A DNA stretch of 64,000 nucleotides. Source: Pseudomonas sediminis. GTDB taxonomy: Bacteria > Pseudomonadota > Gammaproteobacteria > Pseudomonadales > Pseudomonadaceae. Both the position numbers and the translations under genes were made by a program. A model generated the notes under the pieces. The model saw nothing but the letters and a program-made list of their open reading frames with translations, was not told the DNA's origin and did no database searches. The stretch is taken from NCBI RefSeq assembly GCF_039555755.1, contig NZ_CP154631.1:1178001-1242000 (forward strand). Direction: 5' to 3'. Of the stretch, positions 16,773-27,133 are shown in pieces; position 1 is the stretch's first letter, and each line of letters begins with the position of its first letter.

Positions 16773-19493
16773 TTAGGCCCCCTCTGCGGTTGGCTGCTCG
16801 CCCCAGGGCAGGATCAGGCGCACCGTAGTTCCGACACCACCAAGCCCCGGTAGAGCTTCCACCTTGCCCATATGGGCTCCGATGATCCCTTGCACAATTG
16901 TCAAACCAAGGCCGGTCCCTTGCTGTCCCCGATCCCCGCGCTCCACACTGTAGAACATATCGAAAATCCGTCGGCGCTCATCTTCAGGTATACCAGGGCC
17001 CTTGTCGGAAATATCGATTCGCAACTGATCTCCATCAATTTGTCGAACAACAACCTGGATCGCTTCGTTCGGAGGGGAAAATTTTGCGGCGTTCTCCATC
17101 ACATTGAACAAGGCTTGCTCGATAAGCGCCGGGTGCACATGAATCGGAGGCAAATCCGCGGGAATATCAGCGTCAATTCTGGCATGTGGAACATAGCGTT
17201 GCAGGCGGCGAGATGCCGATCCCACTAACTCGTCGATACCGATCCAGTCACGGGTTAACGTTAAACCCTGATGCCCCAGTCGGGTCATGTCCAACAGATT
17301 CTGGATATAACGATCCAGTCGCTCACCTTCCATACTGATGGTTTCGAGCAGGCTTGCCCGATCATCCTCGCTCATATCCTTACCGTAACTCGCCAGGCTA
17401 TCCGCTGCACCGATCATCGACGACAGCGGCGAACGCAAGTCATGGGAAACAGAGGAAAGCAGGGCTGATCGTAGGCGTTCAGTCTCTCCAGCTACCCGCG
17501 ACGCTTCGAGGTCAGCGACCAGGCGCGTACGCACGGCAGCCTGCCCGATATCGTCCACCATGCTTTCGGCAAGGCGGCGTTGCTCGAAGGTCAGACGCGA
17601 TACCTGGGACGCAAAATGCAGCCCCACCACACCCAGAATGGTCTGATCCGAGGTCAGCGGCAGGAACCACCAATCAGAGTGCGTTAGCGTGTCGGTATAG
17701 CGACCACTGGACTGACCATTCTCCTGTGTCCAGTCTGCAGCGATACGGTCTTTGTCATCCAACTCAGCAGCGGAGGTTGCCGGCCCTGATTCACCGTTGA
17801 CCCGAATCCAGGCCTTCGCGCCCAAGGTTTGCTGCAGAACGGAGGAACCTGCCGTGATAACTTGGCCCAGATCGGCGGCCGTGGAGAGCTGTCTGCCTAG
17901 GTTTTGCATGGCCGTGGCGTGAGTATTCGCTGCACGCAGGGCGATTACCTGCATCCGCAGCTTCGACGCCAGACGGCCGGCAATTAACGCAGCAGCTAGG
18001 AACAGCAATACCGTAATTACGCCGCGCTGCGCGCTAATCAGAAAAGTGTAGCGCGGCTCGATGAAGAAGAAATTGTAGGCCAGGAAGCAGAGCACGGCTG
18101 TTGCGAATGCGGCCGTCATGCGAGTTCGGGAGGCTACGACCAGTACGGCCACGAGGAAGACCAACGACAGATCCTGCAGCCCGAGGAAACGATCTCCTAG
18201 GTGTGCCGCTCCCGTGGCCAGCGCAGTGACTCCGAGAACCGTGGTCGGTTCCCATCGAGCGCGCCCTAGCCCGATCAAGCTGTTTGTATTTCTTATTCCG
18301 AGACGCGCCTGAGGAGTGCTGACGATAGTCAGCTCATAACGGACACCCCGACGCAGGATTTGCTGCGTCAGGGTGCGATTAAACATCCGAGCAATAGGCC
18401 GCTCACGAGTTCGGCCAATAACGATGGAGCTGGCACTTCTCGCAGCGGCCGCATCAAGAATCGCACCGGCCACATCGGCGCTATGCAGAACTTCCGTTGC
18501 CCCGCCTAGGTTACGCGCCAAAGCAAAGGCCCTGTCCAACTCCATCTGACGATCCTGCGCAACACGGGCGGTAGGGTTCGACTTCTGCTCGGTGCAGTCC
18601 GAATCCCCCATGTACTGAACGGTAGGTACACCGCCCGTCTCGACGGTAACCACAGACCATGGAGCGCCGCGGCGTTCGGCAATTCTCGCACCCGCGCGCA
18701 CCAGATACTCCGACTGGCCACACCCGTCGATAGCGATCAGTACATGCCGCTGGATGGCAAGGCCAGGCAGGCCTCGAGCCGCTCGGGTTTCCTGAAGGTC
18801 CGCGTCGACATGATCAGCCACCGTTTGCATTGCTAGCTCGCGCAATGCTGTGAGGTTCGATGGTGAGAAAAAGGCCTGCAGCGCCTGCGCCGCTTGCTCC
18901 GGTAGATAGACCTTGCCCTCGTTGAGGCGCTCAATCAACTCGCGCGCGGGTAGATCCACCAAACGAATGTCGCGCAGTCTATCGAACACCGAATCGGGCA
19001 CCGTTTCACTGACGCGGACGCCAGTGATCTGATGCACCACGTCATTCAAGCTTTCCAGGTGCTGGATATTGATGGTGGTATAAACATCGATACCCGCGTC
19101 GAGTAGCTCCTCCACATCCTGCCAACGTCGCTCGTGGCGACTGCCGGGGACATTGCGATGGGCCAGTTCATCGACGAGAACGACATCTGGCTTGTGGGCC
19201 AGCAGCGCATCCAGATCCATCTCTTCCAAGCGCCGACCCTGATACTCGATCGTCTTCCTGGGGATCATGGGCAGCCCTGTCACCAGCGCCTGGGTCTCGC
19301 TGCGCCCATGTGTTTCGACGATACCAACGACGACATCGATGCCCTGCCGCTGCAACTCACGGGCGCGCACCAGCATGGCGTAGGTCTTGCCTACACCTGG
19401 GGCCGCTCCGAGAAAAACCGTAAGCCGCCCCGCCTCCTGGCGACGCAGCGCGCCCATTAATGCATCGGCCTGCTCATTAACTTCATATGCCAT
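16773..19493 (-). CDS. kdpD: KdpD osmosensor histidine kinase
   Basis: Membrane kinase sensing K+ limitation and salt/turgor stress. Order of parts: N-terminal KdpD domain with Walker A GAAPGVGKTYAML (about 30-42) and Walker B-like VVLVDELAHRN; a universal-stress-type domain (about 250-380); four close membrane helices (about 410-515, DUF4118); a GAF-like segment; HisKA with SSVSHDLRSPLSSM (phospho-His); and HATPase_c with DKGPGIPEDE and GTGLGLTIV. 906 residues, full length. All catalytic motifs are intact. Confidence 0.95.
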   Translation of the reverse strand: MAYEVNEQADALMGALRRQEAGRLTVFLGAAPGVGKTYAMLVRARELQRQGIDVVVGIVETHGRSETQALVTGLPMIPRKTIEYQGRRLEEMDLDALLAHKPDVVLVDELAHRNVPGSRHERRWQDVEELLDAGIDVYTTINIQHLESLNDVVHQITGVRVSETVPDSVFDRLRDIRLVDLPARELIERLNEGKVYLPEQAAQALQAFFSPSNLTALRELAMQTVADHVDADLQETRAARGLPGLAIQRHVLIAIDGCGQSEYLVRAGARIAERRGAPWSVVTVETGGVPTVQYMGDSDCTEQKSNPTARVAQDRQMELDRAFALARNLGGATEVLHSADVAGAILDAAAARSASSIVIGRTRERPIARMFNRTLTQQILRRGVRYELTIVSTPQARLGIRNTNSLIGLGRARWEPTTVLGVTALATGAAHLGDRFLGLQDLSLVFLVAVLVVASRTRMTAAFATAVLCFLAYNFFFIEPRYTFLISAQRGVITVLLFLAAALIAGRLASKLRMQVIALRAANTHATAMQNLGRQLSTAADLGQVITAGSSVLQQTLGAKAWIRVNGESGPATSAAELDDKDRIAADWTQENGQSSGRYTDTLTHSDWWFLPLTSDQTILGVVGLHFASQVSRLTFEQRRLAESMVDDIGQAAVRTRLVADLEASRVAGETERLRSALLSSVSHDLRSPLSSMIGAADSLASYGKDMSEDDRASLLETISMEGERLDRYIQNLLDMTRLGHQGLTLTRDWIGIDELVGSASRRLQRYVPHARIDADIPADLPPIHVHPALIEQALFNVMENAAKFSPPNEAIQVVVRQIDGDQLRIDISDKGPGIPEDERRRIFDMFYSVERGDRGQQGTGLGLTIVQGIIGAHMGKVEALPGLGGVGTTVRLILPWGEQPTAEGA

Positions 19494-19640
19494 CTAAGTC
19501 TCTTCCATCGCCGCTTCGTCATTCATCTTCACACTGCCGAAACGGCAGGGGGGAAAAGTGCCGATAGCCAGCAGATCAGCAGTTGCAATGCACACAGGCC
19601 GGGGAGTATTTCCTCGGCCTGTGACAACTGGCGCCGCTAC

Positions 19641-20294
19641 TTACTTCGCGGTGGCAGGTGCTGGCGCATCGACGGCCGCCAAACTGTCCAGCGCAAGGTT
19701 CAATTCCAAAACATTGACCCTGGACTCTCCGAGCACGCCCAATTGCGGGCCCTCAGTATGTTTGGCAACCAACTCCATCACCTCTTCGGCAGTCAGGTTC
19801 CTGGCACGCGCAACGCGCCCGACCTGGATTTCAGCAGCCTGCGGGCTGATGTGAGGGTCGAAGCCTGCGCCGGATTGAGTCACCAGGTCGCTCGGAACCT
19901 GGACAGGATCCACCCCCTCCCGACTAGCCACCGCGGCGACAGCCTCCTCCACGCGCTGACGCATTTCCGGGTTGGTCCGTGCCTGGTTGCTACCGGCGGT
20001 TGCCATCGGCTGATGGGCCGCCGCCGAAGGGCGCGACGCAAAGTAACGGTCAGCGCTGAACGGCTGCGCCACCAGAGAAGATCCGAGCACCTTGCCGTCA
20101 CGTTCGATCAGGCTGCCATTGGCTGTGCTGGGAAACAGCACCTGCCCAAGCCCGACGCCAGCCAGCGGATAGAGTAGGCCGAGTCCGAGGATAGACAGAA
20201 AGGCCAGGCCGAGAGAGCCCCGCAGCAAGCCCTTGTCGGATACACCGGTGGCTGGGGCGGGCGCTGGAACACGGGATGTGTGAGAACTAGCCAT
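19641..20294 (-). CDS. kdpC: KdpC subunit of K+-transporting ATPase
   Basis: Single-span periplasmic-facing subunit that stabilises the KdpFABC complex. One membrane helix (about 27-50), then the conserved blocks LFPSTANGSLI, ADRYFASRPSA, DLVTQSGAGFDPHISPQAA and VNVLELNLALD. 217 residues, slightly extended at both ends by Pro/Ala-rich tails. It lies 12 bases after kdpB, and a 147-base gap leads to kdpD. Confidence 0.95.
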   Translation of the reverse strand: MASSHTSRVPAPAPATGVSDKGLLRGSLGLAFLSILGLGLLYPLAGVGLGQVLFPSTANGSLIERDGKVLGSSLVAQPFSADRYFASRPSAAAHQPMATAGSNQARTNPEMRQRVEEAVAAVASREGVDPVQVPSDLVTQSGAGFDPHISPQAAEIQVGRVARARNLTAEEVMELVAKHTEGPQLGVLGESRVNVLELNLALDSLAAVDAPAPATAK

Positions 20295-20306
20295 GAATAC
20301 TCGCCT

Positions 20307-22346
20307 TTAGAAATTGAATAGGGCTGTCAGAACGATATCGATCAGCTTGATGCCCAAGAATGGCAGCAGCACGCCACCCACACCGTAGATCAGCATGTTG
20401 TTGCGTAGCAGATCAGTGGCACTGGACGGCTTGAAGCTCACACCGCGGAGCGCCAGCGGGATCAGCAACGGAATGATGATGGCGTTGAAGACCAATGCCG
20501 ACATGACCGCGCTGGTCGGACTAGTGAGGTTCATCACGTTGAGCGCAGACATCGACGGAATGGTCGCGGCGAACAGCGCAGGCAAGATGGCGAAGTACTT
20601 CGAAACATCGTTAGCCAGCGAGAAAGTCGTCAGCGCGCCGCGCGTGATGAGCTGCTGCTTGCCGATCTCTACGACGGACAGCAACTTGGCCGGATCGGAA
20701 TCCAGATCAACCATGTTGCCCGCCTCCTTGGCGGCCTGGGTGCCCGAGTTCATGGCCAGGCCGACGTCAGCCTGTGCCAGTGCCGGTGCGTCATTGGTAC
20801 CGTCGCCAACCATCGCCACCAGTTTGCCCTGCGCCTGTTCTTCTCGAATACGCGCAAGTTTGTCCTCAGGGCGGGCCTCCGCAATGTAATCGTCCACCCC
20901 AGCCTTAGCGGCGATAGTCGCTGCAGTAAGCTTGTTGTCGCCAGTGATCATGATGGTCTTGACGCCCATCGCACGCAGCCGGGCAAAACGTTCTTTGATG
21001 CCGTGTTTGACAACGTCAGACAGTTCGATCACCCCAAGGATCTGACGGCCATCAGACACCACCAAAGGCGTGGCGCCGCTACGTGCAACTTGATCCACCT
21101 GTGCACCAAGCTCGGCAGGGGTACGACCACCCAACTGCTGAACATGCTGGACGATCGCATCCATAGCACCCTTACGGATAATGCGCTCGCCTGGCAGATC
21201 GACCCCGGACATCCGGGTCTGCGCGGAAAACGCAACGAACTGCGCGTGCTCGGGGTCAACGGCTTTTCCCTCAAACTCGCGCGCCAACTTGACGATGGAC
21301 TTGCCTTCTGGCGTGGGATCGGCAAGCGATGCCAGGAGGGCGGCCATGCGCAGCTGCGACTCATCTATGCCAGTCATTGGAATGAAGCGGGTCGCCTGAC
21401 GGTCACCGTGGGTGATGGTGCCGGTCTTGTCGAGCAGCAGTACGTCTACGTCACCGGCTACCTCCACGGCCTTGCCCGACTTGGCCAACACATTGGCCTG
21501 CAACGCACGGTTCATGCCGGCGATGCCAATAGCTGGTAACAAGCCGCCGATTGTCGTGGGGATCAGGCATACCAGCAGCGCGATCAGCAGCACGACGTTA
21601 ACGTCCACCCCAACGAAGCCACCAATGAACGGCAGGGTTACCACCACGATCAGGAAAGTCAGGGTCATTACCAGCAGTAGGATGCCCAGTGCGATCTCGT
21701 TAGGCGTCTTCTGCCGATTGGCCCCTTCCACCAACGCGATCATGCGATCAAGAAAGCTATCGCCCGGCTCTGCAGTGACACGCACGATTATGCGGTCCGA
21801 CAGCACCTTAGTGCCCCCAATGACACTCGAACGATCCGTGCCCGCTTCACGCAATACCGGAGCCGATTCGCCTGTAACAGCGGCTTCGTTGATGGTCGCC
21901 AGACCCTCGGCGATTTCGCCATCTGCCGGCACGAACTGCCCTTCTTCGACGACGACCATGTCTCCAGGACGCAGATCAGAGGCCGGAATCGTCGTTTCTG
22001 AGCCCGATTTGCTCAGGAGCCTGGCCGTTAGATCCTTGCGTGCCCGGCGCAGCGATGCCGCCTGACCCCGGCCGCGCGCTTCGGCGATAGCTTCGGCGAA
22101 GTTGCCGAAAAGCACCGTCACCAGTAGCACGACGGTCACCGACCAACCGAAACCAGGACTGGTCCAGCCCGCCAAAGTGGCGACTGCGGTCAGCAAGGTG
22201 CTCAACCAGACGAGGGCCATCACCGGATTCTTGATGATGTGCTGCGGAGCCAGCTTGATGAAGGCATTGACCAGCGCAGACCTGAGGCCCTTCGCTTGCA
22301 TTCCTGCGGAACGGTCAGCCCGATCCACTGTTTGTATACGAGTCAT
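20307..22346 (-). CDS. kdpB: KdpB, P-type ATPase subunit
   Basis: ATP-hydrolysing subunit of the high-affinity K+ pump. Motifs: TGESAPV in the A domain, the phosphorylation site DKTGTITHG, the ATP-site KGAMDAI, and [18 protein letters not shown] of the P domain. Membrane helices lie at the N-terminus, around 220-265, and at the C-terminus. 679 residues, normal. It is 11 bases after kdpA. Confidence 0.96.
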   Translation of the reverse strand: MTRIQTVDRADRSAGMQAKGLRSALVNAFIKLAPQHIIKNPVMALVWLSTLLTAVATLAGWTSPGFGWSVTVVLLVTVLFGNFAEAIAEARGRGQAASLRRARKDLTARLLSKSGSETTIPASDLRPGDMVVVEEGQFVPADGEIAEGLATINEAAVTGESAPVLREAGTDRSSVIGGTKVLSDRIIVRVTAEPGDSFLDRMIALVEGANRQKTPNEIALGILLLVMTLTFLIVVVTLPFIGGFVGVDVNVVLLIALLVCLIPTTIGGLLPAIGIAGMNRALQANVLAKSGKAVEVAGDVDVLLLDKTGTITHGDRQATRFIPMTGIDESQLRMAALLASLADPTPEGKSIVKLAREFEGKAVDPEHAQFVAFSAQTRMSGVDLPGERIIRKGAMDAIVQHVQQLGGRTPAELGAQVDQVARSGATPLVVSDGRQILGVIELSDVVKHGIKERFARLRAMGVKTIMITGDNKLTAATIAAKAGVDDYIAEARPEDKLARIREEQAQGKLVAMVGDGTNDAPALAQADVGLAMNSGTQAAKEAGNMVDLDSDPAKLLSVVEIGKQQLITRGALTTFSLANDVSKYFAILPALFAATIPSMSALNVMNLTSPTSAVMSALVFNAIIIPLLIPLALRGVSFKPSSATDLLRNNMLIYGVGGVLLPFLGIKLIDIVLTALFNF

Positions 22347-22357
22347 TTCAATTTCTC

Positions 22358-24079
22358 TCAGTGCGCAACCAGCGGCAGTAGCGACAGGTGATCAGCAACC
22401 GGACCGAGAACGAGCACCGGCATGAACTGAAGCAGGGTGAGAATTACGATCACGGCAATCAGCGTGAGCGCGAAAGTGGGGGTTTCGATCTGCAGGCTAC
22501 CTGCGCCTTCAGGCGCGCGGCGCTTGCGAGCCAGCATGGAGGCAATTACCAGCGGGATGACCAGCGCCGGGTAGCGTCCCAAGATCAGTAGCAGTACGCA
22601 GCTCAGATTCCACCAGACCGTCGCATCGCCCAAACCTTCGAAACCGGAGCCGTTATTGGCGAAGGCGGAAGTGAACTCATAGAAGACTTGGCTGATAGCG
22701 TGGAAACCGGGATTGGAGTTCTGCGCCAGATCAGGTACCGCCAGGGTAATTGCTGTAAAGCCAAGCAGTGCCAGCGGCTGAAGCAGCACCAGCACAGCAA
22801 GCAGGCGCACTTCGGGAGCCTCGATCTTGCGCCCGAACAGCTCCGGCGTGCGGCCAGTCATCAAGCCCGCCAGAAAGACCCCAAGCAACAGGTAAACGAG
22901 AAACTGCTGTAGCCCAGAACCAATTCCACCCCAGATTGCGTTGACCAGCATGTTGCTGATGGTCACCAAACCAGTTAATGGCGCGAGCGAGTCATGCATG
23001 GAGTTGACCGACCCATTTGAGGTCTGCGTAGTCAACGAGGCCCACAGCGCAGACGGCTCTGCCCCCAGACGGACTTCCTTGCCTTCCATGAGCGCGATGT
23101 CATCGGATGTGGCAGAGAACCCCTCGGACCAGATGGCAAAACCCGCTGAGGTCAGCGACATCAACAGCATGCTGCCAAAAACCAGGCCAGTGAACCTGCG
23201 CCGCCCGGTGAGCGGACTGATCATGAACACCACTGAGATCGGAATGAGCACGAGTGCCAGCGTTTCCAGCAGGTTGGAAAGCGGCGTCGGGTTTTCCAGC
23301 GGCGCACTGCTGTTCGGGCCGTACCAGCCACCACCGTTGGTACCAAGTTGCTTGACCGCGACCATAGGAGATACGGGGCCGAGCGGGATCTTTTGCTCAG
23401 TCATCTCCACCGACGCGTCGACGGGATTGACCACCGGACCGCCGGCCAGCGTGGCCGGCACACCTTGACTGGTCAGCAGCACCGACCAAACCAGGCACAG
23501 CGGTAGCATGAAGCGAACGGTCGCACGGGTGACATCCACCCAGTAGTTTCCGACATCTGCATCTCCGGCTTTGTGCTGCTCGCTCGGCGCCGACGCAACT
23601 GCGTTACGACCACCGACCAGCCCGCGCAACGTTGCTACAACCAGCGCCAGCCCCATCATGGGAGTGATGACCTGCAGCGTGACAATGCCGGTCATGTGCG
23701 CCAGGTAGGAAAGCTGCGCCTGACCCGAGTAATGCTGCTGATTGGTGTTGGTCAGGAACGAGACCATGGTGTGCAACGCCAGGTCCCAGCTCATACTGGG
23801 CGCGTCATTAGGGTTCAGCGGTAGCCAACCCTGATTCATCAGAATCAGCCAGACGACGACGCCAAGCACTAGGTTGCTCAGCAGGAAGGCACCTGCATAA
23901 CCGCGCCAGCTCATGCCCCGCTCCGGGCTCGTACCCAACAGTCGATAGATTGGTCGCTCGACCAAGCCGAAAACCCGATCGCCAGGCATCGATGCCCCGC
24001 GCATAACCGCCGCCAAGTATCGGCCAAGCGGCCAACCCAGGCCGATCGCAACAGTAAATACAAGCAAAAACTCAGTCAT
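22358..24079 (-). CDS. kdpA: KdpA, K+-binding subunit
   Basis: Channel-like subunit, a relative of the Trk/Ktr superfamily, that selects K+ for the Kdp pump. About ten membrane helices. Filter-type segments include [41 protein letters not shown] and [13 protein letters not shown] prefer the ATG at 24077-24079 ([13 protein letters not shown]), because an ATG nine bases upstream has its GGAG only one base away. I see no kdpF upstream. First gene of kdpABC-DE, all on the minus strand. Confidence 0.93.
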   Translation of the reverse strand: MTEFLLVFTVAIGLGWPLGRYLAAVMRGASMPGDRVFGLVERPIYRLLGTSPERGMSWRGYAGAFLLSNLVLGVVVWLILMNQGWLPLNPNDAPSMSWDLALHTMVSFLTNTNQQHYSGQAQLSYLAHMTGIVTLQVITPMMGLALVVATLRGLVGGRNAVASAPSEQHKAGDADVGNYWVDVTRATVRFMLPLCLVWSVLLTSQGVPATLAGGPVVNPVDASVEMTEQKIPLGPVSPMVAVKQLGTNGGGWYGPNSSAPLENPTPLSNLLETLALVLIPISVVFMISPLTGRRRFTGLVFGSMLLMSLTSAGFAIWSEGFSATSDDIALMEGKEVRLGAEPSALWASLTTQTSNGSVNSMHDSLAPLTGLVTISNMLVNAIWGGIGSGLQQFLVYLLLGVFLAGLMTGRTPELFGRKIEAPEVRLLAVLVLLQPLALLGFTAITLAVPDLAQNSNPGFHAISQVFYEFTSAFANNGSGFEGLGDATVWWNLSCVLLLILGRYPALVIPLVIASMLARKRRAPEGAGSLQIETPTFALTLIAVIVILTLLQFMPVLVLGPVADHLSLLPLVAH

Positions 24080-24334
24080 GACCGACATGCTCCGCCAGAG
24101 ATCTCAGACAACCGACGGAATGAGCGGCTGCCCTATCTATTGCTCGAATGTTACAACGCATAGTGAACGTCCTCGCTTGAATACTGAATCAAGAGCTCCC
24201 AGTGTTCCGCGATGTGCGTAAAGTTTCTATTGCGCTTGCTGTCGCGCACATAAATTCTGCGTAAATTTTTACGGCCGCACATCAAGCACTCGAGAGAAGT
24301 CCCTAAGAGGCACTAATCATAATCTTAAAGATTT
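24080..24334. promoter_or_regulatory. kdp promoter region
   Basis: About 255 bases between kdpA and a divergent small ORF. AT-rich core around 24,215-24,330. Contains CGTAAATTTTT (24,262 region), also found before ktrB. Presumably holds KdpE sites; I cannot place -35/-10 boxes with confidence. Confidence 0.35.
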
Positions 24335-24553
24335 ATGGCAACTTTACCTCGCACTCCGCCATGGACAGCTAAGGTAGCAAGTGAAGAGAAAATCGCGGAG
24401 TGGAAAATGCATCAAGCACTGAATGACTTGTTTTTTATAATCGTAGTTATTGCGGTTATTTGGGGTCTTGCTAATGGTACTCAACGACTAATCTATTGGT
24501 TAAAAAAACCAGGCAAGCGGAACAATGAAGAAGACGTCAAATGGAGAAGATAA
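24335..24553 (+). CDS. small membrane protein candidate
   Basis: 72 residues, one clear hydrophobic helix (LFFIIVVIAVIWGLANG, about 33-50) followed by a basic tail (LKKPGKRNNEEDVKWRR). The ribosome site is weak (AAAGATTT). AT-rich, divergent from kdpA. No family recognised. Its place beside the Kdp promoter hints at a small membrane partner, but that is only position. Confidence 0.4.
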   Translation: MATLPRTPPWTAKVASEEKIAEWKMHQALNDLFFIIVVIAVIWGLANGTQRLIYWLKKPGKRNNEEDVKWRR

Positions 24554-24804
24554 AAAGTAAGCTTTGAAGGTGACCATATATGTCCGACAGCAAAATGTTC
24601 TACATACGAGCCTAGCCCATATCACGCCAAGTAAAACGCGAGCGCCTTACCTCTTTATCAAAACTGATAGATGCTTCGGAAAGAATATTCCGCGCCTGAC
24701 AATTTCCTTTGCCACTTATTATTCTATCAGCACAAAGATTACCTATTTTATTCGCACCCAATTTGCTCTGCCCTCTCGAAGCCGAAAGGAATTTTCAAAT
24801 TACC

Positions 24805-25410
24805 ATGAAAACACTAAGCTTTCACCCGACCGATCCAAACGAAGGCGCATGTATACCCTCAGCTGACATGGGTAAGTCTGCTACTACGAAAGTTCTACTG
24901 CGCCAACCACGAAGTGAAGACGGAGTTGTGGTGCATCAGCTAGTTAAAAACTGTCCGCCACTGGACGAAAATTCCATCTACTGCAACCTGTTGCAAACTA
25001 GCCACTTCGCGGGCACCAGTATCGTGGCGGAAATCGACAAGCAACTGGTCGGTTTTGCCTCCGGCTATTTGGTGCCGGAGCGCCCCGACACTCTGTTCAT
25101 CTGGCAGGTTGCAGTCACGCAAGAGGGACGGGGGCAGGGATTAGCCTGGCACATGATCCAAGGAATTCTGCGCCGCCCAAACTGTATACACGTGCGCAAC
25201 TTGGAAACCACCATCACTCCTGTCAACACGGCCTCCGAGGCGTTGTTCCGCAGTGTGGCTCGCCGCTTTGGCAGCACTTTTTACGCGACGGTGATGTTCG
25301 AGCGCGAGCGCCACTTTCAAAGCCTCCATGACAGCAAGTGGCTACTGCGCATTGGGCTGGGTAACAACCCGGTACCGCGGCTGAATTCCACATCCAGCCA
25401 ACAGGGTTAA
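24805..25410 (+). CDS. ectA: L-2,4-diaminobutyrate N-acetyltransferase EctA
   Basis: GNAT enzyme that acetylates L-2,4-diaminobutyrate to N-gamma-acetyl-diaminobutyrate, the middle step of ectoine synthesis. The EctA signature is clear: LRQPRSEDGVVVHQLV, CPPLDENSIYCNLLQ, HFAGTSIVAE, PERPDTLFIWQVAV, and the acetyl-CoA loop GRGQGLAWHMIQG. 201 residues from the ATG at 24805 (AAAGGA lies 14 bases upstream); an ATG at 24868 would give 180. The gene looks intact, but the following ectB is only a decayed fragment and ectC is absent, so this is an orphan left from an ectABC operon. It may now supply acetyl-diaminobutyrate or nothing at all. Confidence 0.85.
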   Translation: MKTLSFHPTDPNEGACIPSADMGKSATTKVLLRQPRSEDGVVVHQLVKNCPPLDENSIYCNLLQTSHFAGTSIVAEIDKQLVGFASGYLVPERPDTLFIWQVAVTQEGRGQGLAWHMIQGILRRPNCIHVRNLETTITPVNTASEALFRSVARRFGSTFYATVMFERERHFQSLHDSKWLLRIGLGNNPVPRLNSTSSQQG

Positions 25411-25425
25411 GAAGAGTAGTTCTTC

Positions 25426-25613
25426 ATAATTTTTTTGACGAAATCGAGTCACGTGTACAGAGTTACGCGCGTGCCATTCTTTGTGCTCCGTAAGGAGCAA
25501 GGCGAGTTCCTGTATTATCAGGACGACAACAAGCACCTGGGTTTCCTGGCTGGCGCCGGCACTCTCAACCATGGCTACAACAACCCTCTGTAAAGACCAA
25601 ACTGCTGGACTAT
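25426..25613 (+). pseudogene. ectB: ectB remnant (diaminobutyrate transaminase)
   Basis: Broken front end of diaminobutyrate-2-oxoglutarate transaminase, directly after ectA where ectB belongs. Three frames must be joined: FDEIESRVQSYARA (from 25434), VPFFVLRKEQGEFLYY...FLAGAGTLNHGYNNPL (25471-25590), and VKTKLLDY (from 25590). These match the family opening (ESRVQSYARxFPVVF ... FLAGAGTLNYGHNNP). The start codon is lost, there are at least two frameshifts, and the rest of the gene is gone. Confidence 0.75.
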
Positions 25614-25827
25614 GAAGCCGCCGAGGGCATCAGGTGCCACAGTGGCCTTGCCGGCTAGGCTCAAGATACCGCCATAGTTAAAGTTGTCTCCGTCTGTATT
25701 TAACTACTCTCTTTAACCGTGGGCGTCTAGACCTAGCTCCGGGTTTTGCACCAACTGCAGACGTCGCCGAATAGCGTGACGAGCTCGTTGGAGGCTTCGA
25801 AGAGGACGCTCTGCCTGCTGCTTTACG

Positions 25828-25961
25828 ATAGAACTCCACCTCCGACGCCACTACAGATTTCCAGCCCTGCTCGGTATAGAGCCCGGGCACGCACTTGAGC
25901 ACATTGCACGGCGACAGTTCGACGGGATGCCTAGTCTGTCGAGAGTGTCGTGAATGATCAT
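25828..25961 (-). pseudogene. glutamine-synthetase-family remnant
   Basis: Minus-strand fragments MIIHDTLDRLGIP (25961-25923) and, in another frame, HPVELSPCNVLKCVPGLYTEQGWKSVV...EVEFY (25929-25828). Together they match the region VIHDx...GxPVxxSPRNVLKRVLxLYxxxGWxPVVAPExEFYL of PuuA-like glutamine synthetases. Frameshifted, with neither end. A second gene relic next to ectB, so this stretch (25.4-26.0 kb) is a small gene graveyard. Confidence 0.6.
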
Positions 25962-25984
25962 CGCCGTCGGCTCGAATGCCCAGA

Positions 25985-27091
25985 TCAGCCTTCCCGGCTC
26001 CTACTGCCTGGCTGGCGCAAATAGAGCACGACTGCAGCGCGCAGCTTGTTGCCGCCAAAGGCACGCATGCGGCGGAACTCGGCGTGGCTGACCGGTACGT
26101 TCTGGCAGTCCAATGCCGGGCGCTGGCGGCTGGGGTCATGCAGGTAGACGAAGTCTTGGTCGCAACCGGTGATCAGTACCCAGTGCGGCGCCTTGTTGCG
26201 GGTGAAGCGGTAGCTGCTGATCAGCACCAGCGGCTGGCCACCGTCGGCGAGCAGCCGGTTCAGGTCCAGCTGGGCGCTGGGCAGGTGTTCGACATCACTG
26301 GCCTGCAGCTGCTCGCAGAAGGCCTCGTGCACCAGGCGTATCACCTCGCGCTTGCTCTCGCGGCGCACGCCGTCGAGAAACAGCGGTCCCGACACGCTGG
26401 CCTGCAGCTGCACGCGAAAGCCCCGGTGCCAGGCGGCCATCGCCAGCCCTTGTGGGCTGCAGCCGCCGTGCCCGGAGGTCATGAAGATGGTGGTCGCCTC
26501 GCGCCACAGCTGGATCTCCTCGCGGCGCTGCAGCGGGCTGCCCGGCTGCAGCGCGGCCATGGCCATCATCAGGCTGGCCGGGCCGCAGGTGAACTCGGTG
26601 GTTTGCTGGTAGTAGGGCACCACGCGGGTTTCACCGAGCGGGCGCTGGACGATGCGCTTCTCGTAGCGCAAGGCCTGGGCGTGATCCTCGTAGTAGTCGT
26701 CGACCTCGGCGAAACGCCGGTAGCCAGCGTCTTCGTAGAGATGGATGGCGGCGGCGTTGTCGCCGCGCACTTCCAAGCGCAAGTAGGCGCAGTCGTGTTC
26801 GCGCGCGCGCTGCTCGGCCTCACTCAGCAGGCGCTTGCCCAGGCCATGACCGCGCGCCTCGGGGGCGATGGCGATGGAGTAGAGACGTGCCAGCGAGGTT
26901 CCGCGATGGAACAGCAGCAGCGCATAACCCATCACCCGCTGCTGGTACTGGGCCACGATCAGGCTGGCGTGGGCGCGGGTGATCATCCACTGGAAACTGC
27001 GCGGCGACAGACGATCGTGCTCAAAGCACTGGTTCTCCAACCTGAGCAGGGAGTCCAGGTCGTCGGCGCTGGCTTGGCGGACAGAGAAATG
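25985..27091 (-). CDS. GNAT acetyltransferase fused to C39-like peptidase
   Basis: Two domains. Residues about 1-150: GNAT with SIAIAPEARGHGLGKRLLSEAEQ (acetyl-CoA loop) and AAIHLYEDAGYRR. Residues about 160-365: papain/C39-like peptidase with the Gln-x5-Cys active-site region YYQQTTEFTCGPASLMMAMA, HGGCSPQGLAMAAW, the His region HWVLITGCD and the Asp/Asn segment VYLHDPSRQRP. Such fusions occur with RLAN-type RimK ligases, as here. Expected role: acetylating and cleaving or ligating small peptides made by the ligase; unproven. An upstream in-frame ATG (27121) would add MPHITGHASM. Last gene of a four-gene minus-strand operon. Confidence 0.8.
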   Translation of the reverse strand, partial: HFSVRQASADDLDSLLRLENQCFEHDRLSPRSFQWMITRAHASLIVAQYQQRVMGYALLLFHRGTSLARLYSIAIAPEARGHGLGKRLLSEAEQRAREHDCAYLRLEVRGDNAAAIHLYEDAGYRRFAEVDDYYEDHAQALRYEKRIVQRPLGETRVVPYYQQTTEFTCGPASLMMAMAALQPGSPLQRREEIQLWREATTIFMTSGHGGCSPQGLAMAAWHRGFRVQLQASVSGPLFLDGVRRESKREVIRLVHEAFCEQLQASDVEHLPSAQLDLNRLLADGGQPLVLISSYRFTRNKAPHWVLITGCDQDFVYLHDPSRQRPALDCQNVPVSHAEFRRMRAFGGNKLRAAVVLYLRQPGSRSREG

Positions 27092-27133
27092 CATAGAGGC
27101 GTGGCCGGTGATGTGGGGCATGATGAGTGGGCG

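Noticed and set aside
24080-24180. kdpF in front of kdpA
   Set aside because: No short hydrophobic ORF of the right type found in any frame before kdpA.
24805-25410. EctA as a purposely solitary enzyme in a new pathway
   Set aside because: A recognisable ectB wreck follows directly, so the simplest reading is a broken ectoine operon. New use cannot be excluded but is not needed.
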